A stretch of 64,000 bases of DNA, taken from the NCBI GenBank assembly GCA_938024995.1, contig CALJDU010000049.1:124001-188000 (forward strand), given 5' to 3'. Below, one piece after another: positions 1 through 8,456 of this stretch. Each line of letters opens with the position of its first letter. Position 1 is the stretch's first letter. The notes beneath the pieces were generated by a model. It made no database searches and was not told the DNA's origin. It saw only the letters and a program-made list of their open reading frames with translations. This stretch comes from an uncultured bacterium. Its GTDB lineage: Bacteria > Myxococcota_A > Polyangia > Polyangiales > Houyiibacteriaceae. Position numbers and translations under genes: made by a program.

Positions 1-756
1 GAGCTCAAGCTCGCGCGCAGGAGAGACGCCGGATGACCCCGCCGCGGCGGCCGCCGGGACGACCTCGACTTCCTCTGGAGCCGCTTCGTCAGCGCGGGTC
101 TCTTCGGTCACTCGGGTCGCCACGCGCGCGCGCTCCCCGATCGGTTGCGCCGGGCTCGTTCTGGGGGGCAGCGCGGCGAGGCGACGCGAAACGGTGGCGT
201 TCGGACGGAGCGCGATCGACGCCTCGTACGCGTCGCGCGCGCGATCCGGATGGTTCCGCGCAGAGAACACCAAGCCCGCGTTGAAGAGGCACATCGCGAG
301 CGGGACGCGAAGGTGCTCGGAGACGCGCTCGGGAGCGGGGAGCTGGCCGAGCGCCTCAGATACAAAGCGCTCCGCCTCTTCAAGCTGCTCCGCATGAAAC
401 GCGACAAAGCCGGTCTCGCATCGCAGTCGCGCGCTTCCGGGGTTGAGCGCAAGCGCTTCCTTGAGCTTCACCAAACCCGCGCGGTGATTCCCGCGGCGTG
501 AAAGCCGGCGTCCATCCCGCACGAGCCGCCGCACCTGAGGACCGACCGCCGGATCGACCTCGCGACGCGGCGCGCGCGGAGAAGGCGCGAGCTCAATCGG
601 GGGGGTCTCCACGCCATCCGGAATGTCCGGGGCCGCGACGGTCTCTGTGACCGGCTCCGGCGGCGGCGCGGGATCTTCGTCGTCACATCCCCCGACGAAG
701 GGACCGAGAAGCAGCCCGAGCACCAAACCAGCGAACTGCGTACGCACCGAAGCCAT
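1..756 (-). CDS. TPR-type lipoprotein, cut by window start
   Basis: An open frame runs from an ATG at 754-756 down to base 1 without a stop (252 codons), so the C-terminus lies outside the window. The N-terminus is a lipoprotein signal: Arg, a Leu/Gly-rich hydrophobic stretch, then a lipobox ending PFVGGC with the lipidated Cys at residue 24, followed by acidic and Pro-rich residues. Residues about 75-185 read as helical tetratricopeptide-like repeats: a segment with GLVKLKEALALNPG, then one ending RDAYEASIALRPN. The tail turns Ala/Pro/Glu-rich. It is probably an envelope protein with a TPR scaffold, function unknown. It is divergent from the comM-like gene across about 160 bp. The frame and lipobox are seen directly; the TPR call is inference from pattern. 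Confidence 0.72.
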   Translation of the reverse strand, partial: MASVRTQFAGLVLGLLLGPFVGGCDDEDPAPPPEPVTETVAAPDIPDGVETPPIELAPSPRAPRREVDPAVGPQVRRLVRDGRRLSRRGNHRAGLVKLKEALALNPGSARLRCETGFVAFHAEQLEEAERFVSEALGQLPAPERVSEHLRVPLAMCLFNAGLVFSARNHPDRARDAYEASIALRPNATVSRRLAALPPRTSPAQPIGERARVATRVTEETRADEAAPEEVEVVPAAAAAGSSGVSPARELEL

Positions 757-918
757 GAGGGTATTGAGCGCAGGGCGACCGGGATTGCAAGTGTCGAGCC
801 TCGCGTCCCGCGGTGGCGGCCGCCGGCGCCCGCCCGCCGTCCGCCAGCTTCCCGAGGCGCGCTCGACCGAGATCGCTTGTGTTCTCGCCTTGGCACAAGA
901 CTTCCAAGACACGCTGGC

Positions 919-2409
919 ATGATTGAAGTGCAAGCCGGTTGCCTAGTTGGGATCGATGCCTATCCGGTCCACGTCGAGGCCCGTATCGGGAAGGGGCTCC
1001 CGGTCTTCGAGATCGTGGGGCTCCCGGAGCGCGGCGTTCGCGAGAGTCGTGTCCGCGTGAAGTCCGCGCTCGCCGCGAGCGGCTTCGAGATCCCGCCGCG
1101 CAACTTGGTCCTGAACCTGGCGCCGGGCGACCTCCGCAAGACGGGGTCGAGCTATGACTTGGCGATCGCGATGGCGATCATGGCCGCGTGTGACTCGGTG
1201 CAACTGGAGCGCGTGGCGGGGACCCTGATGATCGGCGAGCTCGCTTTGACCGGTGAGCTGCGCCCTGTGCGAGGGGTCTTGCCGCAGCTCCGCAGCGCGC
1301 GAGAGCGAGGGCTCACGCGCGCGATTATCCCGCGCGGGAACGCGGCCGAAGGAGCCCTGGCGCGCGGGCTCGAGGTCTACTGCGCGTCGCACGTTACCGA
1401 GGTCATCGAGTGGCTCAGTGATCGCGACGAGCTCGAACGCGTGCATGAACGCGAGCATCAACACGAAGAGGGAAACGGCGACGACCTCGGCGACGTCCGC
1501 GGACAAGCCGCGGCAAGGCGCGCGCTTGAGATCGCGGCGGCCGGGAACCACCACGTGCTCTTCGTCGGTCCCCCCGGCGCTGGCAAGACGATGCTCGCGC
1601 GGCGGCTGCGGACCATCTTGCCGACGCCGAGCAGCATGGAGGCGACCGAGATCGCGACCATCGCGAGCGCCGCAGGGTTCGACGCGCCCGGTTCGCTCAA
1701 GAACGTCACCCGGCCCTTTCGCGCGCCGCACCATACAGCGAGCGCGGCGGCGATTATCGGAGGAGGAGATCCCGTGCGTCCCGGCGAGGTCACGCTCGCG
1801 CACGGCGGCGTGCTCTTTCTGGATGAGCTACCCGAGTTTCGACGCGACGTGATCGAGACGCTCCGAACAACGATGGAGCAGGGACAGGTCACGATCGCCC
1901 GCGCTAGGCAGCGCGTCGACATGCCAGCGAGCCCCCTGGTGGTCGCGGCGATGAACCCGTGCCCGTGCGGGTACGCGGGAGATCCCGAGCGGCTTTGTTC
2001 ATGCTCGCCCGATCGCGTCGCTCGCTATCGCGCGAAGGTGAGCGGCCCGATCGTCGACCGCTTTGACCTTCACGTCGTCGTTCGGCGAGTGCCTCCGCGC
2101 GCGCTTCGACAATCTGAGCGGAGCGAGCCCTCTCGCGCGATCCGCCAACGCGTTCAACAAACGCGCGAGCGCATGCCGCCACCAGCCGCGACGCTCGAGG
2201 ACCACTTGGCGAACGTCGACGGTCACGCGTTGCAGCTGCTCGAAACCGCGGTCGACCGACTCGGGATCAGCGCCCGGGGCTACGTGAAGTGCCTGAACGT
2301 CGCGCACACGATCGCCGCGCTCTCCGAGGAGAAGGTGGTCAGCAGCGCGCACATCGCGGAAGCGCTTCAGTACCGCGCGCTCGACCGTTCGCGCGCCGAC
2401 CTTCGGTAG
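919..2409 (+). CDS. comM: ComM/YifB-family Mg-chelatase-like AAA+ ATPase
   Basis: A 496-aa protein of normal family length. The N-terminal domain begins MIEVQAGCLVGIDAYPV and contains the conserved FEIVGLPERGVRESRVRVK block. Walker A is GPPGAGKTM around residues 215-225 and Walker B is VLFLDELPEF around 297-307. A Cys-bearing NPCPCGY loop and the C-terminal Mg_chelatase_C helices follow. In naturally transformable bacteria ComM is a hexameric helicase that drives branch migration during integration of incoming single-stranded DNA. Many non-competent bacteria also keep it. The start is the ATG at 919, because the family N-terminus aligns there and the 14 upstream in-frame codons do not look coding. 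It converges tail to tail with the next gene, one base apart. Confidence 0.93.
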   Translation: MIEVQAGCLVGIDAYPVHVEARIGKGLPVFEIVGLPERGVRESRVRVKSALAASGFEIPPRNLVLNLAPGDLRKTGSSYDLAIAMAIMAACDSVQLERVAGTLMIGELALTGELRPVRGVLPQLRSARERGLTRAIIPRGNAAEGALARGLEVYCASHVTEVIEWLSDRDELERVHEREHQHEEGNGDDLGDVRGQAAARRALEIAAAGNHHVLFVGPPGAGKTMLARRLRTILPTPSSMEATEIATIASAAGFDAPGSLKNVTRPFRAPHHTASAAAIIGGGDPVRPGEVTLAHGGVLFLDELPEFRRDVIETLRTTMEQGQVTIARARQRVDMPASPLVVAAMNPCPCGYAGDPERLCSCSPDRVARYRAKVSGPIVDRFDLHVVVRRVPPRALRQSERSEPSRAIRQRVQQTRERMPPPAATLEDHLANVDGHALQLLETAVDRLGISARGYVKCLNVAHTIAALSEEKVVSSAHIAEALQYRALDRSRADLR

Positions 2410-2410
2410 C

Positions 2411-3217
2411 TCACCCCTCGAGAAATGCCAGCGCGCGGCGGACGGCGACGGGTTCGTTCATCACGAAAGAGTGCACCGACTCCACGATCAAGTGTTCGTG
2501 TTCCGTCGCGAGACGCGTCTCCGCGACGCTCACGACTCCGTCATCATCGCCGTCGAGCAAGGGGTTGAGCCCGCGGCCGCCGCGCTGGCTCCCGGCGATG
2601 ATCAAGGTCGGGATCGTTGGCTCCGGGATCGCCAGATCGCCCGCGAGCTGTTGACCGCTTTGACCCAGCACGAGCCGGAAGGTCGAGGTGTCGCGAAGCG
2701 CGCGCGCGAAGGCCGACCCCGTGCTCGGTGGCGCGAAGCTGACGAGGCGATGCGGCGTGGTTGTCTCTTGCCAGCTCGGCTCAGCGAGCACTGCACGAGC
2801 GACGATCCCGCCGAGCGAGTGGGTCACGAACGAGACTCGTTTGGGCGCGAGCTCTTCGATCACGCCGCGGACCTGTTCAGCGTGGCGATCGATGGAGCGA
2901 CGGGTGCTGGGGTAGCCGATGTTCGCCGCGAGGAACCCGCGCTCTCCGAGACGCTTCGTGACAGACCCCATCGCGGCCCGTGTTCGCCCGAGACCGTGAA
3001 GAACGACGACGAGGTGGTCCGGGTCGAGCGGCGGGACCTCTTGATTGAGCCGCGCGACGCACTCGTCGTAGCGCCCGCTGATCAAGCGCAGGTTTTGAGG
3101 ATTGGTGAGGCGAAAGTGCGTCGGGGCGCCGAGCGCGCGCTGCTGAACACGGTACTCGTTGCGCCAGACCACATCGGCCCACAGCTGAAGGCCACCAAGG
3201 GTAGGGGTCGCGATCAC
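2411..3217 (-). CDS. alpha/beta hydrolase, lipase/PGAP1-like
   Basis: A 268-aa cytoplasmic-looking protein. It has an oxyanion strand VVVLHGLGRTRAAM near residue 70 and a nucleophile elbow VTHSLGG with Ser134. Acid residues lie in the DGDDDGVVSV stretch and a late His in ESVHSFVM, giving a plausible Ser-Asp-His triad. The fold and the elbow type (T-H-S-L-G-G) match triacylglycerol lipase and PGAP1-like esterases. There is no signal peptide. Substrate unknown. The stop lies one base from the comM stop, so the two genes converge. Upstream of the start lies a tandem 89-bp palindromic repeat. Confidence 0.82.
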   Translation of the reverse strand: MIATPTLGGLQLWADVVWRNEYRVQQRALGAPTHFRLTNPQNLRLISGRYDECVARLNQEVPPLDPDHLVVVLHGLGRTRAAMGSVTKRLGERGFLAANIGYPSTRRSIDRHAEQVRGVIEELAPKRVSFVTHSLGGIVARAVLAEPSWQETTTPHRLVSFAPPSTGSAFARALRDTSTFRLVLGQSGQQLAGDLAIPEPTIPTLIIAGSQRGGRGLNPLLDGDDDGVVSVAETRLATEHEHLIVESVHSFVMNEPVAVRRALAFLEG

Positions 3218-3255
3218 GCCGCCAACCTACCAGCAGAACCGCGACGCGAAACCGT

Positions 3256-3433
3256 TATCGATTTCCGCACAGGCGCTCAGGCGCGGGTTCCGGAGCGGAG
3301 CGGAGAACTCGCGGCGATGGCGCCGCAGGTGCGGAAACAAAGAATATCGATTTCCGCACAGGCGCTCAGGCGCGGGTTCCGGAGCGGAGCGGAGAACTCG
3401 CGGCGATGGCGCCGCAGGTGCGGAAACAAAGAA
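3256..3433. repeat. two tandem copies of an 89-bp palindromic element
   Basis: Copy 1 is 3256-3344 and copy 2 is 3345-3433; the match continues two bases further. Each copy is bounded by TTTCCGCAC and its exact reverse complement GTGCGGAAA. Inside, a second stem pairs GCGGGTTC with GAACTCGC around a GGAGCGGAGCGGA loop. The copies are essentially identical, which points to recent duplication. The region lies between the hydrolase start and the terminator of the next minus-strand gene, so it is noncoding. It resembles a REP-like or other short intergenic structured repeat; no family was recognised. Confidence 0.85.
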
Positions 3434-3437
3434 TAAC

Positions 3438-3468
3438 GAAAGAAGCCCGCGCCAAAAGCGCGGGCTTC
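3438..3468 (-). terminator. rho-independent terminator of the vWA lipoprotein gene
   Basis: A perfect 11-bp stem GAAGCCCGCGC/GCGCGGGCTTC with loop CAAAA occupies 3442-3468. On the minus strand it is followed by a short T-rich run. It sits 19 bp after the stop of the minus-strand vWA gene. Confidence 0.85.
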
Positions 3469-3487
3469 GTTCGGTGCAGCAGCTCGC

Positions 3488-5185
3488 TTAGAACGAGCAG
3501 GTCGGGTTCACGCAGTACACGTTGTCGCCGCCGAGCGGGTCGACACAGCGGAAGCCACCGGGGCAGTCCGCATCGGTGATGCAGCTGAACTGACAGGTGT
3601 TGCTGGTGGCCTCGCAGCGGAGCGGGTTGCCACCCGGCATCGCGTTGCAGTCACCGTCGCCGGCGCAGGGGGAGCCCGCCTCGACCTCGTCACCGCCGCC
3701 CATGCCGACAGGCTGGAGGCACTCAAGACGAATCGTCGAACCCGCGCGCGGCTCGGCGCCGGGCGAGAAGGAGATGCGCTGCGGGGTGTCGCTGCAACGA
3801 GTGAGCGTGTCCGCGGTGAAGTTGTCGTAGTACCAACCCTGACCCGACGGGATGGAGCCGGCGGGGACGAGCTGGTTGATGCGGCAGACCTCTTGGCCGT
3901 CCTGGGTGCGCGCGAACACGCGGCCCTGAGCCTCGAACTCGGCGCAGGTCGAGCCCTCCTTGAGGACCTCGACGACGTCGCAGTTCACGCGACCGGTCGC
4001 GTCCGGGTTGAGCGCACGCGGGAGACACGCTCCGCCAAGGACGTCCGCGATCTTCTTAATGATCGCGTTGAGCGCGCCGGTGAAGTTGTCCTGGCAGATG
4101 GACTGAATCGTCGTGTTGGCGCCGCGCGCCTCAAGCTCCTGACCGACGCGGACCATACGGACCGGCGGGAAAGCGAGACCGGTGCCCGGGCGGTTGCAGG
4201 ACGGCACGAGGCGCGTCGGCATCGCCATATCGATGCGCTCTTGCATCGCGGGGTCGGAGAGAATGCGGTCGTAGTCGGTGATGTCGCCGCCGACGATCTC
4301 GGGCGGAACGCCGACGATGCCCGCGTAGATGAGGAGGTCGGGGTCGCTGCGAAGGTCGAGAAGACCGTTCACGAAACGGTCAATGCCGTGGAGCGCGTCC
4401 GGGAAGGAGAAGCAGCGAAGGTTGAGGTCGCCCGCGTACGTCGCGCTGCCGCGGTTGAAGAGATCGACGTCGCGCGCCGAACAGTCATCCTCATCGGTGA
4501 GCGAGATAATCGCGAGCAGCGAGTCCGAGCGAAGGAAGCCGCTGTTCGCGACGTCGCCGTGACCCACCGTGCTCATGTTGAAGCGGAGGGAGCTGCTGCT
4601 CGGCGTCAACGCCTTGAGGATCGCCTCCAGCTGCTGCTCGAAACCGCAACCGTTGATGCCCATCGCGGCGACACACGTGACGTCGGTCGCGAAGGACTCG
4701 ACGTTGGTGGTGCCAGCGCTGAAGTCGAGGAACTTGGGGTACGTGCCCATGCAGCCCGGACGCGCGGTGTTACCAACGGTCCGGAGGACGCCGTCGTCAC
4801 CGAAGTTCGACTCGCTGCAGGTCTCGACGACGAACCCGCCGGTGCCCATGTCGCTGTTGACGACGCCGATGCGGAGCGACTTCACGGGCGGGAAGTCTTG
4901 CATCCCGTCGTCGTCCAGATCACCGGACGCGAGGACCGTCACCATGCGGTTGAACTCGCGAGCAAGGTTGGCCTGCTCCTCCATCATGGAGTTCGAGTTG
5001 TCGACCATGAACAACACGTCGACCTCTTCGACCGCGTTCACCTTCACGTTCCGGACGACGCCGGAGACAGTGCACGGGTTAATCGGCTGAAGCTCTCGAG
5101 TAAGACAACCAGTCGCTACCATCGAGACGACCGTGGCCATCGCAACAGCGAGGAGCGTGACCCTAAAAATTCGCGGATTCATCAT
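3488..5185 (-). CDS. von Willebrand factor A-domain lipoprotein with Cys-rich C-terminus
   Basis: 565 aa. The double ATG at 5185/5182 is preceded by AGGAG at a suitable distance, so the 30 codons further upstream are rejected. The signal peptide ends in a lipobox VATGC (Cys27). A vWA domain follows, with an intact MIDAS metal site D62-N-S64-N-S66 in VDVLFMVDNSNSM. A second acidic block, LTDEDDCSA, is shared with the paralogue at 34680-35870. The last 60 residues are Cys-rich, with three C-x5-6-D/N-C units such as CAGDGDCNAMPGG and CITDADCPGGFRC, like small EGF/scavenger-type modules. It is likely outer-membrane anchored and binds a ligand through Mg2+; the ligand is unknown. A terminator follows. 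Confidence 0.82.
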   Translation of the reverse strand: MMNPRIFRVTLLAVAMATVVSMVATGCLTRELQPINPCTVSGVVRNVKVNAVEEVDVLFMVDNSNSMMEEQANLAREFNRMVTVLASGDLDDDGMQDFPPVKSLRIGVVNSDMGTGGFVVETCSESNFGDDGVLRTVGNTARPGCMGTYPKFLDFSAGTTNVESFATDVTCVAAMGINGCGFEQQLEAILKALTPSSSSLRFNMSTVGHGDVANSGFLRSDSLLAIISLTDEDDCSARDVDLFNRGSATYAGDLNLRCFSFPDALHGIDRFVNGLLDLRSDPDLLIYAGIVGVPPEIVGGDITDYDRILSDPAMQERIDMAMPTRLVPSCNRPGTGLAFPPVRMVRVGQELEARGANTTIQSICQDNFTGALNAIIKKIADVLGGACLPRALNPDATGRVNCDVVEVLKEGSTCAEFEAQGRVFARTQDGQEVCRINQLVPAGSIPSGQGWYYDNFTADTLTRCSDTPQRISFSPGAEPRAGSTIRLECLQPVGMGGGDEVEAGSPCAGDGDCNAMPGGNPLRCEATSNTCQFSCITDADCPGGFRCVDPLGGDNVYCVNPTCSF

Positions 5186-5417
5186 GACTCTCCTGAAAGC
5201 CTCCCTCCACGGCTGTACCCAGCTGGGGGAGGGTCGGACCGGAGCACCATAGCGGCGACTGGCCCTGCAGATCAATGCTTACGACAACTCGGTGCGAGCA
5301 ACGTGCCAACCACCAGAATCCGCGGGTTCGTGAAGATCCTCGGAACTTCTGCCTTCCAACGGCCCAAGTCAGGGACGGGCTGCCAACGATGTTGTCGATC
5401 GCCGGGGCGCGATCGTC

Positions 5418-6776
5418 CTACTTCAGTCCGTACTCTTTGATCTTGTAAAGCAGCGCACGATGGCTGATTTCGAGGAGCTTGCTCGCAGCGGTCCGGTTCC
5501 CGCCGGTCTTCTCAAGCGCCTTCCGGATGAGGGTCTCCTCCATGAAGCGCGCGGTCTTTTTGATGGAGAGTTCACCGCTCTCGAGCATGGTTTTGATCGG
5601 ATCCATGGGCTCTCGAAAGCGCTCTGGCAGATCTTCGACGTCGATCCGCTCTCCTTCGGCCAGGACCACCGCGCGTTCCACGAGGTTCTCGAGCTGACGA
5701 ACATTGCCGGGCCAGGGATAGCTGAGCAGGAGCTTCATCGCCTGAGGTGTGAAGCCACGAATGGATGCCCCGATGCGGGCGTTCTGCTCGTGGATGAAGT
5801 GCTCGAGTAGAAGCGTGATGTCACCCGCCCGCGCCCGAAGCGGCGGGACCTTCACCTGCAAGACGTTGAGCCGGTAGAAAAGATCCTCGCGGAACCTGCC
5901 CTCCTTCACCTCGTCTTCCAAATCCCGCACGGTCGCCGCGACGACGCGAACATCGACGGGCTGATCCTTGGTGGCGCCGACCGGACGAATCGTGCCCTCT
6001 TGAAGCACGCGCAGGAGCTTCACTTGAAGCTTCTGTGGGAGCTCACCGATCTCGTCGAGAAAGAGCGTGCCGCTGTCCGCTTCGGCGACCAACCCCCGCT
6101 TGTCATTGCGCGCGTCCGTGAACGCGCCGCGGACGTGCCCAAAGAGCTCGCTCTCCAGGAGCTGCTCTGGGATCGCGCCACAGTTCACCGCCACGAAGCT
6201 CTTCTTCACGCGCGGGCTCTGGTCGTGAAGCGCCCGCGCGACGAGCTCCTTGCCGGTCCCGCTCTCGCCCATGACCAAAACGGTCGTCTTGTGAACCGCG
6301 GCCTTGCGCACGAGCTTGAAGACCCGCTTCATCGGATCGCTGTTGCCGATCATGGAGCCGAACTGGCTCTCCTTCTTCAAGACCGCGCGCAGCTCCGCGT
6401 TCTCGCGACGAAGCGCTTCTCGTTCCTCTGCCTTGCGAAGCGCCAACAGCACCTCGTCGCGCTTGAACGGCTTCGTGATGTAGTCGTAGGCGCCCGCTTT
6501 CATGGCCTCGAGCGCGAGCTCGATCGAGCCATACGCGCTCATCACGATGACGGTCGTGTTGTGCCCCTGCGCGGTGATCTCTTCCGTCAGCTCGATGCCG
6601 CTCTTGCCGGGCATCCGGACGTCCGTGATGACGAAATCAGGCGCCACGTGCTTCATCGCTTCGAGCGCGGCCTCGGCGCTCTCCGACGCGGTGACCTGGT
6701 ACCCGTTCTTCTTGAGCAGCGTCCGAAGGACGAGTCGAATGTTCTCTTCGTCGTCGACTATGTGAACGGTAGGCAC
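5418..6776 (-). CDS. NtrC-family sigma-54-dependent response regulator
   Basis: 452 aa with the standard three-domain layout. The receiver domain covers residues 1-120 with D8/D9 and phospho-acceptor D52 in FVITDVRMPG. The AAA+ activator domain has Walker A GESGTGKE at 170-177, the sigma-54-contact loop GAFTDA at 217-222 and Walker B TLFLDEIGELP. The C-terminal Fis-type helix-turn-helix has GGNRTAASKLLEISHRALL. The start is a GTG at 6774-6776. The contact loop is GAFTDA rather than the commoner GAFTGA. No histidine kinase gene is adjacent, so its partner is elsewhere. It should activate sigma-54 promoters upon phosphorylation; its targets cannot be read here. Confidence 0.93.
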   Translation of the reverse strand: MPTVHIVDDEENIRLVLRTLLKKNGYQVTASESAEAALEAMKHVAPDFVITDVRMPGKSGIELTEEITAQGHNTTVIVMSAYGSIELALEAMKAGAYDYITKPFKRDEVLLALRKAEEREALRRENAELRAVLKKESQFGSMIGNSDPMKRVFKLVRKAAVHKTTVLVMGESGTGKELVARALHDQSPRVKKSFVAVNCGAIPEQLLESELFGHVRGAFTDARNDKRGLVAEADSGTLFLDEIGELPQKLQVKLLRVLQEGTIRPVGATKDQPVDVRVVAATVRDLEDEVKEGRFREDLFYRLNVLQVKVPPLRARAGDITLLLEHFIHEQNARIGASIRGFTPQAMKLLLSYPWPGNVRQLENLVERAVVLAEGERIDVEDLPERFREPMDPIKTMLESGELSIKKTARFMEETLIRKALEKTGGNRTAASKLLEISHRALLYKIKEYGLK

Positions 6777-6918
6777 GCGACGACTATAGGGGACTTCGTC
6801 GCGCCCCGCGTAGAACCTCGTCGTTCAAGCCGGACATCCAGAGCGGTGATGGCGGCCAAGTGGGGCGAGCATGAAAGCAAGCGGAGCGAACGGTGCAGTG
6901 AATCTGCGACTCAAGTCC

Positions 6919-7410
6919 TCAAAGAAAAGAGACGAGGAGCGCGCCGCCGTCGACGTCTTGGCCGTCCACCACGTGCACCACGCTGACCTCTCCGTCGGCG
7001 GGCGCGCGGAGCTCGTTCTCCATCTTCATCGCCTCGATGATCACCACCGCGTCTCCCGCGGCGACTGACGCGCCGGCCTCGACCAGCACCTTCAAGACCT
7101 TGCCAGGCATCGGCGAGCGGATCTCTTTTTCGTTGCTCGCCGCGCCGCGTCGCTTCGAGCGCTTCGCGTTCCGCGGGTTCTCGACCGATACGACAGCGGA
7201 GCGAGCGCCCGCGACGACGTGAGTCGCGTCAGGGCTCCCGCCCGTCGCGATGTCATAGACCTTGCCATCGATCTTGAGGAGCACACCACCGGGGACGTGG
7301 TCGATCTCGGCGTTGACCGCTTCGTCGTCCACCGTCACATGAGCCCCGCTCGGGGTGAGCGTCACGTCGACGACTCGTTCTCGTCCACCGATGGTCACGC
7401 GGTATCGCAT
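6919..7410 (-). CDS. biotin carboxyl carrier domain protein, orphan
   Basis: 163 aa starting at MRYRVTIGG. The 44 codons upstream in the same frame look non-coding. The N-terminal half is a small beta-rich segment typical of the region before the carrier domain in acyl-CoA/pyruvate carboxylase subunits. The C-terminal half is a biotinyl domain with the attachment motif EAMKMENEL, the biotinylated Lys being residue 129. It would carry CO2 on biotin between carboxylase and carboxyltransferase sites. Neither of those subunits is adjacent: the neighbours are an NtrC regulator and a divergent CPBP protease. It therefore probably serves a complex encoded elsewhere. Confidence 0.85.
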   Translation of the reverse strand: MRYRVTIGGRERVVDVTLTPSGAHVTVDDEAVNAEIDHVPGGVLLKIDGKVYDIATGGSPDATHVVAGARSAVVSVENPRNAKRSKRRGAASNEKEIRSPMPGKVLKVLVEAGASVAAGDAVVIIEAMKMENELRAPADGEVSVVHVVDGQDVDGGALLVSFL

Positions 7411-7525
7411 CGCCGGCCTATATCGCGCTGGCGCACCCCGACGCAAATGTCTCGCCGCTTGCTCGAAGACCAGCGGGAACTTCTGAGCGATTGAACGGTC
7501 CGTTGAGACGTGGAAACGTCCCTTG

Positions 7526-8389
7526 ATGCCCGAAGCGTCCAAAGAGCGGCCGAAACCGAGCGCGCCCCCAAGCGAAGCGCGCGCGAAACGTGGCGGCGCG
7601 CTTCGGCGCTATCTGAGCACGCCGCACGATCCCGTCATGAGCGTGGCGCTCACGGTGCCGGTCTTCTTGGTCTACCACCTCGGCATCCTCGCGATCGATC
7701 TGCGCAACGGTGCCGACCTGGTCACGCGCGTCGCGCTTCTCTTGGTCGAGCAGAGCATGGCGCTCTACGTCGTGGTGACGCTTGGGGTCGCAGCGGCGCT
7801 GGTCCTCACCGCGCTCTTCTTGAAACGACAGCGGGAGAAACACGAGACGCAGAGCGCCGGCCCCCAGACGATCGGAGCGGTCGGCCTCGAGGGACTCGTC
7901 TGGGCGATCGTGATGACCTTCACGGTGGGATGGGCGACGCAGAAGGTCGCCGGCGCGATGCTCAGCGACGCGACGCTGGCGCTCCCGCTTCAGATCGGCG
8001 AGCGCACCCTGGGACCGCTGGAGAAGGTGGTGATGGCCGCGGGGGCCGGCTTCCACGAAGAGCTCGTCTTTCGCGTGCTGCTCTTCGGGCTCCCGCTCTT
8101 CTTGATGACGCGCTTCCAGAAGGCGCGCGCCCAGACCCCGGAAGAGAAGGCGCTGGCCGGCCCGTCGCTGGGAACGGTCATCGGGATCGCGATCGTCTCC
8201 GCGCTCCTCTTCTCGACGGTCCACTACATCGGCTCGATGGCGGACAGCTTCTCCATCGGCAGCTTCGTCTTCCGCGCCTTCGCGGGGCTCTTCCTCACGG
8301 TCATCTATCGCACGCGCGGCTTCGCCGTCGCGGTCTACACCCACGCGATCTACGACCTCTTGGTGTTCTTCGTTTTCTCCATCTTCTAA
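7526..8389 (+). CDS. CPBP-family intramembrane metalloprotease
   Basis: 287 aa, polytopic. It has a basic N-terminal tail of about 40 residues, then several hydrophobic helices. The CPBP (Abi/Rce1-like) signatures are in order: HEELVFR, the EExxxR motif with E178, E179 and R183; FSTVHYIG, the FxxxH motif; and a last HAIYD, the HxxxD/N motif. These are the residues expected for glutamate-type membrane proteolysis. The ATG at 7526 directly follows an in-frame TTG. Substrates are unknown; family members process prenylated proteins, bacteriocins or anti-sigma factors. The gene is divergent from the biotin carrier gene. Confidence 0.9.
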   Translation: MPEASKERPKPSAPPSEARAKRGGALRRYLSTPHDPVMSVALTVPVFLVYHLGILAIDLRNGADLVTRVALLLVEQSMALYVVVTLGVAAALVLTALFLKRQREKHETQSAGPQTIGAVGLEGLVWAIVMTFTVGWATQKVAGAMLSDATLALPLQIGERTLGPLEKVVMAAGAGFHEELVFRVLLFGLPLFLMTRFQKARAQTPEEKALAGPSLGTVIGIAIVSALLFSTVHYIGSMADSFSIGSFVFRAFAGLFLTVIYRTRGFAVAVYTHAIYDLLVFFVFSIF

Positions 8390-8456
8390 CGCTCGCGCGC
8401 GTTCGCCTTTGCCACCGAAGCGCCGAACCGATACACGCCGCGTTGGTGATCTCGTG

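Noticed and set aside
2471..3436. Plus-strand 321-aa open frame
   Set aside because: It is antisense to the alpha/beta hydrolase and then runs through the tandem 89-bp repeat.
3893..5440. Long plus-strand open frame opposite the vWA lipoprotein
   Set aside because: It is the antisense shadow of a gene with signal peptide, ribosome site and terminator; its translation is Arg/Ala/Val/Asp-rich with no domain.
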